The notes under the pieces are model-generated. The model was not told the origin of the DNA. It saw nothing but the letters and a program-made list of their open reading frames with translations, and ran no database searches. Source: a bacterium (GTDB lineage: Bacteria; Hydrothermota; UBA3073; JACQXS01; JAUWAR01). From it: DNA of 13,053 bases. The DNA lies in the NCBI GenBank assembly GCA_030601965.1, contig JAUWAR010000026.1, positions 1 to 13,053 of the forward strand. Reading direction: 5' to 3'. A program made the position numbers and the translations under genes. Below, in pieces: positions 5,649 through 12,100 of the stretch (position 1 is its first letter; every line of letters begins with the position of its first letter).

Positions 5649-7664
5649 TCAGAACCTTTCTTCTCTTAATATCCTGCTGTCCAATTTTTCAAATTTGGTC
5701 TTTTCAACCGGTCCATGGAGATTGCAGAATTCTGTAGGTTCTGTGCCTTGTATAAAAAATTCATCCCTTTGATTGGGGCACTCTTTATTTGCAAGGAGTC
5801 CAGAGACATCACATATTTTTCGTTTTACAATTCCCGAAGGCATAGAAAAGGGTTCGGCAGGTTTATCCTCAAGGGCTTTTTTCATAAATTCTGTCCAGAT
5901 AGGTAGGGCAAATCTTGCACCTGTTGCTCCTTTCATAATTCTTTTGGGTATATCATATCCCAACCATACGCAAGTAAGAAGTGAGGGAGTATAACCAATA
6001 AACCAGGCATCAGAATAATCATTAGTAGTTCCGGTCTTTCCAGCTGCTATTCTATTAAAACCACTGTACCTCACTCCCACTCCTGTTCCTTCATTCAATA
6101 CACTTTCAAGCATTGATGTGACTATATAAGCAATCTGAGGTTTTATAACCCTTTCCCCGAAAGATTGGTTTTCGTAGAGTATCTCTCCATTCTTGTCAAG
6201 AATACGTTTAATCATATAGGGCTTGACCCTTATTCCGGTGTTTGCCAAGATAGCAAAGCCTGTTGCCATATCAAGGAGTGTTACGGAGTTTGAACCCAAT
6301 GCAAGGGATATAACTGGCTCAAGTTCTGAAGATATACCCATCTTTTTTGCAAGTTCCATGACTTTTTGAGGTCCTATTTTCATAATAAGTCTAATAGCAA
6401 CAAGATTCCTTGACTTTGCAATGCCTTTTCGTAGAGTTACAGGACCCAAAAATTTATGGTCATAATTATGCGGGGAGTAGATGGTATCACCTGCAGTTAC
6501 AACTACAGGTTCATCAAGTATAATAGAAGAAGGTGTATAACCTGACTCAATCGCTTTCGTCCAGGTGAATGGCTTAAATGAAGAGCCGGGTTGCCTTTTC
6601 GCTTGAGTAGTTCTATTAAACATACTCTTTCCGAAATCTCTACCTCCAACCATTGCAAGAATTTCGCCTGTCTTTGGGTCTATTGCGAGTAAAGCTATCT
6701 GAAGAGAATCACTCACTGTATCACTCTCAAACTCATAAATCCTTGTAAGCCTTTCAATGCCATTTTTCGCACAGTCATCTGCGATTTTCTGAAGTTCCGG
6801 ATCCATAGTGGTGTACATAGATATTCCTCCTCTATAAAGAACATCACTTCCAAATCTTTCTACAACCCATTTTCTTGTCTCCTCTAAAAAATAGGCACCT
6901 ATCTTCTCATGAGTGGGTGGAAGAACTCCGAGTGGGGCATTTTTTGTGCGAAGTGCATCAGATTTGCTAATTATTTCCATATCTATCATCGTATTAAGAA
7001 CTGATGCTCTCTGCTCAAGTGCCCGAGATGGATGTTTGAAGGGGCTATACTTCACAGGACCCATGGGAAGGCCAGCAAGAAGACTCAACTCAGTTAGAGT
7101 TAACCCTGAGATATTTTTTCCAAAATACCCCTGTGAAGCTGATTGAACACCATAAGCCCCATTTCCATAGTATATTTGATTGAAATACATATTTAGTATT
7201 TGTTCTTTAGAATAACAGGACTCAATTCTTATAGCAAGCAGTGCCTCTTTTAATTTTCTTATAAGAGTTATTTCTTGTGTTAAAAAAAGATTTCGTGCTA
7301 ATTGTTGTGTGATTGTGCTTGCTCCCTGAACTACCTTGCCCTTAATTATATTAGAAATAGCCGCCCTCATAATTCCAAAGACATCAATTCCCCAATGAGT
7401 ATCAAATTTCCTGTCTTCAATAGCAAGTGTTGTCTTAACGAAAATCTCTGGAATCTTCTTTAGTTCAACTGGGGTTCTTCTCTGTTCATAAAACTCGTGT
7501 ATTAACTCGCCATTTTTTCCATATACTTGTGTGGAGATAGGTGGATTATACTCCTCAAGAAGTTCGACAGGTGGAAGTGTTTTCTCAAGGCATCTTACAA
7601 GAGAAAACCCAAAACCAAAAATAAAGGAATATATTCCCAAGCAGACTAAAAATATATTGCGCAC
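5649..7664 (-). CDS. pbpA: Class A penicillin-binding protein 1A (transglycosylase/transpeptidase)
   Basis: This bifunctional peptidoglycan synthase is anchored in the inner membrane. It polymerises lipid II and cross-links stem peptides in the periplasm. An N-terminal anchor helix (about 4-24) precedes a GT51 transglycosylase domain (about 55-230) with IEDRKFDTHWGID (catalytic Glu83) and QGASTITQQLARNLFL. The transpeptidase domain (about 320-595) has SSFK (nucleophile Ser361, Lys364), SRN (418-420) and KTGT (543-546). The 671-residue length and the Cys-containing tail are usual for compact PBP1A proteins. The start is GTG (7664-7662) with no visible ribosome binding site. A palindromic repeat begins 13 bp upstream, so its expression may depend on that repeat or on read-through from accA. 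The 3' end meets a tRNA gene head-on. Confidence 0.95.
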   Translation of the reverse strand: MRNIFLVCLGIYSFIFGFGFSLVRCLEKTLPPVELLEEYNPPISTQVYGKNGELIHEFYEQRRTPVELKKIPEIFVKTTLAIEDRKFDTHWGIDVFGIMRAAISNIIKGKVVQGASTITQQLARNLFLTQEITLIRKLKEALLAIRIESCYSKEQILNMYFNQIYYGNGAYGVQSASQGYFGKNISGLTLTELSLLAGLPMGPVKYSPFKHPSRALEQRASVLNTMIDMEIISKSDALRTKNAPLGVLPPTHEKIGAYFLEETRKWVVERFGSDVLYRGGISMYTTMDPELQKIADDCAKNGIERLTRIYEFESDTVSDSLQIALLAIDPKTGEILAMVGGRDFGKSMFNRTTQAKRQPGSSFKPFTWTKAIESGYTPSSIILDEPVVVTAGDTIYSPHNYDHKFLGPVTLRKGIAKSRNLVAIRLIMKIGPQKVMELAKKMGISSELEPVISLALGSNSVTLLDMATGFAILANTGIRVKPYMIKRILDKNGEILYENQSFGERVIKPQIAYIVTSMLESVLNEGTGVGVRYSGFNRIAAGKTGTTNDYSDAWFIGYTPSLLTCVWLGYDIPKRIMKGATGARFALPIWTEFMKKALEDKPAEPFSMPSGIVKRKICDVSGLLANKECPNQRDEFFIQGTEPTEFCNLHGPVEKTKFEKLDSRILREERF

Positions 7665-7677
7665 AAGCGGTTGCTTG

Positions 7678-7786
7678 GTGTCATTGCGAGTCCCGATTTA
7701 TCGGGACGAAACAATCTCATAGCTCCAATGATTGTTTTTGAGATTGCTTCGTCGTCCGTTAGCTAACGGACTCCTCGCAATGACAC
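7678..7786. repeat. Modular palindromic repeat element (type 2) upstream of the PBP gene
   Basis: This is a 109-bp non-coding element with nested symmetry. The outer inverted repeats are GTGTCATTGCGAG (7678-7690) and CTCGCAATGACAC (7774-7786), perfect over 13 bp. The inner repeats are CGAAACAATCTCA (7707-7719) and TGAGATTGCTTCG (7739-7751), with one mismatch. Between outer and inner repeats each arm holds its own palindrome: TCCCGATTTATCGGGA (7691-7706) on one side and TCCGTTAGCTAACGGA (7755-7770) on the other. The whole can fold as a long stem with two side hairpins. The core (TCATTGCGAG...GCAATCTC and its complement) is a motif I recall as dispersed in many uncultured bacterial genomes. No target duplication or transposase is seen. 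Confidence 0.85.
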
Positions 7787-7814
7787 TCAGTGTTATTTAG
7801 CATTTATAATTTAG

Positions 7815-7830
7815 TCCGTTAGCTAACGGA
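7815..7830. repeat. Solo 16-bp palindrome over the accA stop codon
   Basis: TCCGTTAGCTAACGGA is identical to the side-arm palindrome at 7755-7770 in the neighbouring element. It lies alone at the 3' end of accA, whose stop TAG (7825-7823) is inside it. TAG occurs directly on both sides (7812-7814 and 7831-7833). TAGCATTT also occurs on both sides (7798-7805 and 7831-7838). These may be traces of an insertion or local duplication. Confidence 0.75.
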
Positions 7831-8782
7831 TAGCATTTTTGTATACTCCCATTTTTCCAAACTTCTCTATTCTCTTTTTTACAAGTTCATTTGGCTCTAT
7901 TTTAGAAAGTTCATCCAGGGTTTCAAGTATCTCTTTTTTGAGTGTTTCTCCTGCTTTTTTATGGTCTCTGTGAGCACCACCTGGTGGTTCTTTAATAATT
8001 TTGTCTATTACTCCAAGTTTTAATAGTTCATCTGATGTTATTTTTAGCGATTCTGCGGCTTCGGGTGCTTTTGCACTGTCTCTCCATAGTATTGAGGCGC
8101 ATCCCTCAGGAGAGATTACAGAATAGAATGCGTATTCCATCACGGCAATCTTATCTCCGACTCCAATACCTAATGCCCCGCCTGAACCTCCTTCTCCTAT
8201 TATAATGATAATTACAGGAACGGGGAGTGTGGACATCTCTCTTATGTTATAAGCAATTGCCTGTGCCTGACCTCGTTCTTCTGCACCAATGCCAGGATAC
8301 GCTCCAGGGGTATCTATAAGACATACGATGGGTTTGCCAAACCTTGCTCCCAATTTCATTACTCTTATAGCTTTCCTATAACCATCGGGATGTGCCATCC
8401 CAAAATTACGTCTGAGTTTCTCTTTAGTAGTCCTTCCCTTTTCGTGACCTATAAGAACAACTGATTTATCTCCAATCTTTCCTATGCCTGCAATTATGGC
8501 GGTATCATCCCTGAAAACACCATCTCCGTGAGTTTCAAGGAACTCATCCATTATTAATTTAATATAGTCTGATGTATAGGGTCTATCCGGATGTCTTGCA
8601 AGTTGAATTCTCTGCCATGGTGTGAGATTTGAGTAGATATTCTGTCGTAAATCTTCTGCCTTTTTCTCAAGATTTTCAATTTCTTCTTTCAAACTTATAT
8701 TTTCATCAGAGGCAAGGGTCTTGAGTTCTTCTATCTTGCGGTCTAAATCAATTATAGGTTTTTCAAAATCAAGATAAGCCAT
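7823..8782 (-). CDS. accA: Acetyl-CoA carboxylase carboxyltransferase subunit alpha
   Basis: AccA forms, with AccD, the carboxyltransferase that moves CO2 from biotinylated AccB to acetyl-CoA. This makes malonyl-CoA, the first committed step of fatty acid synthesis. At 319 residues it matches the usual AccA length. The N-terminal helical region starts with the typical MAYLDFEKPIIDLDRKIEEL, followed by WQRIQLARHPDRPYT. The crotonase-like core contains DTPGAYPGIGAEERGQ (157-172) and EGGSGGALGIG (197-207), which line the CoA site and oxyanion hole. accD is not in the window. The gene follows the PorV-like gene by 42 nt, a space filled by a heptamer array, with no clear ribosome binding site. The final residues (NAIR) and the stop are encoded by, or at the edge of, a 16-bp palindromic repeat. 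Confidence 0.97.
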   Translation of the reverse strand: MAYLDFEKPIIDLDRKIEELKTLASDENISLKEEIENLEKKAEDLRQNIYSNLTPWQRIQLARHPDRPYTSDYIKLIMDEFLETHGDGVFRDDTAIIAGIGKIGDKSVVLIGHEKGRTTKEKLRRNFGMAHPDGYRKAIRVMKLGARFGKPIVCLIDTPGAYPGIGAEERGQAQAIAYNIREMSTLPVPVIIIIIGEGGSGGALGIGVGDKIAVMEYAFYSVISPEGCASILWRDSAKAPEAAESLKITSDELLKLGVIDKIIKEPPGGAHRDHKKAGETLKKEILETLDELSKIEPNELVKKRIEKFGKMGVYKNAIR

Positions 8783-8787
8783 TTAAA

Positions 8788-8815
8788 GATAGTTAAGAGT
8801 TTAGAGTTCAGAGTT
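8788..8815. repeat. Heptamer tandem repeat before accA
   Basis: Four 7-bp units on the plus strand read GATAGTT, AAGAGTT, TAGAGTT and CAGAGTT; on the coding strand this is AACTCTN repeated. The array occupies most of the 42-nt gap between the PorV-like gene and accA and ends 5 nt before the accA ATG. It fills the place of a ribosome binding site. Confidence 0.7.
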
Positions 8816-8824
8816 AAAAGATTT

Positions 8825-9787
8825 TTAAAATGATGAGCTAAGAGTAAAGATATGACTTGAGCCAATGTCAAGTTTATAAGGATTATAACAATAGTCAAGA
8901 TTGAATCTGTTAAATTTGACACCAAAGCCAAAAGTGAACGGTTGTGTGTCGTGATTTTTTACAACTGCTTCTTCATCATACATTAATCTGTGTCCCATTC
9001 TTAGAAAGAAATCAGGTAAAAAGGAGTATTCAATGCCCATATTTGCTCCAAGGACCTGGTCGCAAGGTTTTTCAAACTCAAGCAAAAACAGAAAGTTCCA
9101 GAAAGATATGCTTGACCCGAGTTCTATTGTAAATGGCAATGCTATATTTTCGGGATTTTCTATACGGAATTTCTGTTTTGGTCCCACATTGTCAAACACA
9201 AGAGAGATGGGGATATTAGGTTTAATATTATACGAGAGTCCAAAATCAAGAGCCCAGCCATGAAGGCTATTTATGTAAATCCGTTCATAGATATACTTGA
9301 ATGTGGCTCCTATATGTAGAGACCCCCCAAGGTCTCTCGCATAAGAAAGAAGAATAGCAGTATCGTATGCTCTATATTCTCCAATAGAATCTTGAGTTTC
9401 AGTGTATAGTTCTATTCCATCTACAAAGAGTCCCAAGGCTCCAACTCCATATGCATTTTTATTCTTTTTCATAGAAATGCTTATAAATTCATATCTTATA
9501 CCTTGAAAATGTATACTATGAGTAAAACTTGCTCCTGCTGATTTATCACGGATAAGACCTGCAGGGTTCCAGTAAGTGGATAAGGGACCTGTAACTGATG
9601 AAGAGTATGCATTACCCAATGCAATTCCTCTTGCTCCTGCTCCAAGTCTTAGATAAGCAAGACCTACATTATCTTTTTTCTCAGTTATAAAATCTTTCAG
9701 GCTATTAGCAAGAACAGAAGTAGTAAGTAGTAAGTAGTAAACAGTAAGTAGCCAGAATTTAGTAGGTTTGAGTCCTAATCTATCCAT
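8825..9787 (-). CDS. PorV/PorQ-family outer-membrane beta-barrel protein
   Basis: This is a predicted outer-membrane barrel of the PorV/PorQ (UPF0164, FadL-like) family, 320 residues. In Bacteroidetes PorV works in type IX secretion, but distant homologues in candidate phyla have no proven role. A signal peptide spans about 1-27 (hydrophobic core LLTVYYLLLTTSVLA, likely cut after Ala27). The mature start holds the family signature AYLRLGAGARGIALGNAYSS followed by TYWNPAGL. The rest alternates short beta strands and turns and ends in a terminal Phe (HIFTLSSSF), as expected for barrel assembly by BamA. The signal-peptide core is encoded by a 7-bp tandem repeat. No type IX secretion genes are nearby. 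accA lies 42 nt downstream and moxR is upstream on the same strand. Confidence 0.82.
   Translation of the reverse strand: MDRLGLKPTKFWLLTVYYLLLTTSVLANSLKDFITEKKDNVGLAYLRLGAGARGIALGNAYSSSVTGPLSTYWNPAGLIRDKSAGASFTHSIHFQGIRYEFISISMKKNKNAYGVGALGLFVDGIELYTETQDSIGEYRAYDTAILLSYARDLGGSLHIGATFKYIYERIYINSLHGWALDFGLSYNIKPNIPISLVFDNVGPKQKFRIENPENIALPFTIELGSSISFWNFLFLLEFEKPCDQVLGANMGIEYSFLPDFFLRMGHRLMYDEEAVVKNHDTQPFTFGFGVKFNRFNLDYCYNPYKLDIGSSHIFTLSSSF
9719..9753. repeat. Heptamer tandem repeat inside the PorV-like signal peptide
   Basis: Five 7-bp units on the plus strand read AGTAGTA three times (9719-9739), then AACAGTA and AGTAGCC. On the coding strand the unit is TACTACT. It covers residues 12-23 of the PorV-like protein, the hydrophobic core of its signal peptide. 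Because 7 is not a multiple of 3, three units (21 nt) encode the seven residues YYLLLTT. A change of one unit would shift the reading frame. Confidence 0.8.
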
Positions 9788-9855
9788 TTTATTACATTTG
9801 ATTATTATAAAGATTGAGAGATGTCAAGAGATTTTGGAATTTTATTTGACATCCG

Positions 9856-10836
9856 TCATTTTTCTAACAGCAGTTTTTCTATTATATCTTCTGTTTTTAT
9901 CTCCTCTGCGTTGGCGTTAAAATTGGTGATTATCCTGTGTCTTAATACTGGCATAGTTACATATCGTATATCATCTATAGAGGGTGTATGTCTTCCCTCT
10001 AATACACATTTCGCCTTTGCTCCAAGAGTGAGATATTGTGAGGCACGAGGACTTGCACCCCATTGCACCCAATCTTTTATATATTGTGGACAATTTGAAT
10101 CAGAACCTGGTCTTGTAAGAGCAACAAGCCTTACAGCATGTTTTATTAGAGCATCTGATACAGGCACACTTCTCACAAGTCTCTGTAATTCTAAAATCTC
10201 CTTTCCAGTGAGGACTTTCTCCACCTGTGGTGTATATGCACTCGTAGTAGTTTGCACGATTTGTTCTTCTTCTTTTTCTGAAGGATAACCTATTCCTATT
10301 TCAAACATAAATCTATCAAGTTGGGCTTCTGGCAAAGGATAAGTGCCTTCCTGCTCAATTGGATTCTGGGTAGCAAGGACAAAAAATGGTTTTTCAATCT
10401 TATAAGTTGTGCCTGATGCTGTCACTTCATATTCCTGCATTGCTTGTAGAAGTGCAGATTGTGTTTTCGGTGGGGTTCTATTAATTTCATCTGCAAGGAT
10501 GATATTAGCAAATACGGGACCTTTTATAAATCTGAATGTTCTTTTGCCTGTATTGATATCTTCTTCAAAGATATCGGTTCCTGTAATATCAGATGGCATA
10601 AGGTCAGGGGTAAATTGTATTCTCTGGAATGATAAAGAGAGGACATTTGCTAATGTATTTACAATGAGGGTTTTGGCAAGTCCTGGGACGCCAACAATAA
10701 GGCAGTGTCCACCTGCAAGAAGTCCTATCAAGAGCTGATTGATAACCTCATCCTGACCTACAATTACCTTTTTTATTTCCGTTAGTATCTTTTCTCTTGC
10801 CTCTTTTAATTTTTCAACAGCCTCAATATCGTTCAT
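9856..10836 (-). CDS. moxR: MoxR-family AAA+ ATPase
   Basis: This is a cytoplasmic MoxR-type AAA+ ATPase, thought to act as a chaperone that matures or activates partner proteins, often those with VWA domains. Its 326 residues are the full family length. Visible are Walker A GVPGLAKT (49-56), Walker B IILADEINR (112-120) followed by TPPKTQSALLQAMQE, and the sensor-1 region ATQNPIEQEGTYPLPEAQLDRFM. A C-terminal lid domain ends the protein. The usual neighbours (DUF58, VWA or transglutaminase-like proteins) are absent: the PorV-like gene follows after 68 nt and a transferred lipase gene lies upstream. A good promoter sits so close to the ATG that the mRNA would have a leader of only about 5 nt, and no ribosome binding site is visible. 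Confidence 0.93.
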   Translation of the reverse strand: MNDIEAVEKLKEAREKILTEIKKVIVGQDEVINQLLIGLLAGGHCLIVGVPGLAKTLIVNTLANVLSLSFQRIQFTPDLMPSDITGTDIFEEDINTGKRTFRFIKGPVFANIILADEINRTPPKTQSALLQAMQEYEVTASGTTYKIEKPFFVLATQNPIEQEGTYPLPEAQLDRFMFEIGIGYPSEKEEEQIVQTTTSAYTPQVEKVLTGKEILELQRLVRSVPVSDALIKHAVRLVALTRPGSDSNCPQYIKDWVQWGASPRASQYLTLGAKAKCVLEGRHTPSIDDIRYVTMPVLRHRIITNFNANAEEIKTEDIIEKLLLEK

Positions 10837-10843
10837 TAGTACA

Positions 10844-10876
10844 TCAATATATATTGACCATTTTTCAAATTGTCAA
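10844..10876 (-). promoter_or_regulatory. Predicted moxR promoter with overlapping palindrome
   Basis: On the minus strand there is a perfect -35 box TTGACA (10876-10871), a 17-bp spacer and a -10 box TATATA (10853-10848). Transcription would start near 10841, about 5 nt before the ATG at 10836, giving a nearly leaderless mRNA. A perfect 14-bp palindrome, TCAATATATATTGA (10844-10857), covers the -10 box and could be an operator or simply AT-rich sequence. Confidence 0.6.
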
Positions 10877-10882
10877 GATTTT

Positions 10883-11752
10883 TTATTTTTGTCCTCTTGT
10901 ATGCGTCTGCAACCAGGCTATGAGATAATCAAATACCTCCTGTTGCCCCAGTTCGTTGTGGATTTCGTGGTAGAAGCCCTTCCAAAGTTTGAAGGTGCAA
11001 TCGCTGGGCACACAGTCGGCGAATTGACGGCTGGCCTCAGCAGAGGTCAAGCGATCGGCACTGCCGTGCATGAGTAATAAAGGGAGCGGGAATTGAGCAG
11101 CGTGCCACAGTGCCCACTGGGCAGCCTGTCGCACACTCACAAACATACGGACCGAGATGCGGTCATGAACAAGTGGGTCGTTTTCGTAAGTTCGCACTAC
11201 CTCAGGGATATGAGAGAGTGCCTTGGTATCCAACCCAGTTGCCAGAGAGAGTGTAGGCCATAGATTGTTCATAATATACCCCATGGCTACTTTCCAAGCA
11301 GGAGGCTCAAAAGCCAAGCAGAGATCGGCTCCAGTTGCGATTACCCCAACCAGTTGGGGCTGGCGACGTAGGGTATAATTGAGCACCAGACTACCTCCCA
11401 GGCTGTGGCCATAAAGGAATCGTGGTTGGTTGGGAAAACGCTTCTCAGCTTCATCCAGCAAATGGGCAATATCATCCATCAAGGCTTCGTAGGAAGGCGT
11501 ATGCCCACGCTGTCCCTGGGATTTGCCATGGCCTCGCAGGTCAAAACCTAACAGGACATAACCTGCCTGAGTCAGCGCCTCAGCAACATGAGTATAACGT
11601 CCGCTATGCTCTCCTATACCATGCACCAGGCAGACTACTGCCTCAATTTCGGCTTCTGGTTGCCAACCCTGAGCAAAAAGTTGCAATCCGTCGGCTGTTT
11701 GCCATTCAAATTCAAAGAGGCTTGTCTCGTAGTGTTTTATATTACACCTCAA
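10883..11752 (-). CDS. Monoacylglycerol lipase-like alpha/beta hydrolase, probably acquired by transfer
   Basis: This is a serine hydrolase of the Hydrolase_4/monoacylglycerol lipase family, expected to cleave monoacylglycerols or related lysolipids. The 289 residues span a whole domain. Visible are the oxyanion-hole segment VHGIGEHSGRY (43-53), the strand DLRGHGKSQG (71-80) typical of this family, the nucleophile elbow GHSLGG (Ser117), Asp233 in HGSADRLT and His262 in GFYHEIHNE. No signal peptide is seen, so it is probably cytoplasmic. The gene is clearly more GC-rich than its AT-rich neighbours on both sides and uses many C/G-ending codons, which suggests recent transfer. The start is doubtful. 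The frame opens at a TTG (11752) right after the stop of the upstream gene, and a GAGGTG (11750-11745) lies inside the reading frame with no ATG or GTG behind it. Confidence 0.88.
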   Translation of the reverse strand: MRCNIKHYETSLFEFEWQTADGLQLFAQGWQPEAEIEAVVCLVHGIGEHSGRYTHVAEALTQAGYVLLGFDLRGHGKSQGQRGHTPSYEALMDDIAHLLDEAEKRFPNQPRFLYGHSLGGSLVLNYTLRRQPQLVGVIATGADLCLAFEPPAWKVAMGYIMNNLWPTLSLATGLDTKALSHIPEVVRTYENDPLVHDRISVRMFVSVRQAAQWALWHAAQFPLPLLLMHGSADRLTSAEASRQFADCVPSDCTFKLWKGFYHEIHNELGQQEVFDYLIAWLQTHTRGQK

Positions 11753-12100
11753 TCAATCTTTTACAATCAAATTACCAATTCTTCTAATAAAAAAGAATCC
11801 ATATCCCCATGCTAAGGGCAACCAGAGAGGTATTCCAAAAAAAGAACCCTGGTCCCAATACTGCATTTTATATATCCCACTGAGACCTATCTCCACAAAA
11901 AATCCAATAATAGTTCCCAAGGTGAATAGCAACCATTCCTTAGCATAATACTTGATTAAAAAATTCAACACCAATAAGAGAATAACACCAAAACTGACGA
12001 CAAACTCATTCCTTATAAAAAAAATCCCAACAAAAGCAAGAATTAGAAAAAACAACTGAGTGAAAACTTCAAAAAGTAACTTCTTTTTACTCAATTTCAT
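11753..12100 (-). CDS. Small four-helix membrane protein of unknown function
   Basis: I do not recognise this family. The 115 residues begin with a basic stretch (MKLSKKK) followed by about four membrane helices (roughly 9-28, 33-50, 55-75, 88-106). Between the last two is a short conserved-looking loop with acidic and aromatic residues (VEIGLSGIYKMQYWDQGSFFGIP), then WLPLAWGYGFFFIRR. The regular helix pattern and the 14-nt overlap with the upstream DUF2784 gene argue that it is a real gene, translated together with that gene. It ends immediately before the first codon of the lipase reading frame. Base composition is AT-rich like the host, so it was probably not transferred along with the lipase. 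Its role may be linked to that of the DUF2784 protein, but nothing more can be said. Confidence 0.7.
   Translation of the reverse strand: MKLSKKKLLFEVFTQLFFLILAFVGIFFIRNEFVVSFGVILLLVLNFLIKYYAKEWLLFTLGTIIGFFVEIGLSGIYKMQYWDQGSFFGIPLWLPLAWGYGFFFIRRIGNLIVKD

Noticed and set aside
7678..7830. CRISPR array
   Set aside because: The repeats here are palindromic modules of different sequence, with no regular repeat-spacer pattern and no cas genes.
9801..9827. Promoter for the PorV-like gene (TTGACA at 9827-9822 with TATAAT-like sequences downstream)
   Set aside because: The best -10 boxes lie only 12-15 bp from the -35 box, too close, and the 17-bp position reads TAATCA. A promoter may exist but cannot be placed.
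9820..9853. Inverted repeat GATGTCAA/TTGACATC after moxR as a terminator
   Set aside because: The 8-bp stem has an 18-nt loop and no T-tract on the minus strand. The halves simply resemble -35 boxes.
9821..10288. 155-residue plus-strand open frame opposite moxR
   Set aside because: It covers the antisense of MoxR, whose motifs are unambiguous; the frame is a by-product of its codon use.
11422..11787. 121-residue plus-strand open frame opposite the lipase gene
   Set aside because: Long antisense frames are expected in a GC-rich gene. The lipase frame has a full catalytic triad and this one has no known features.
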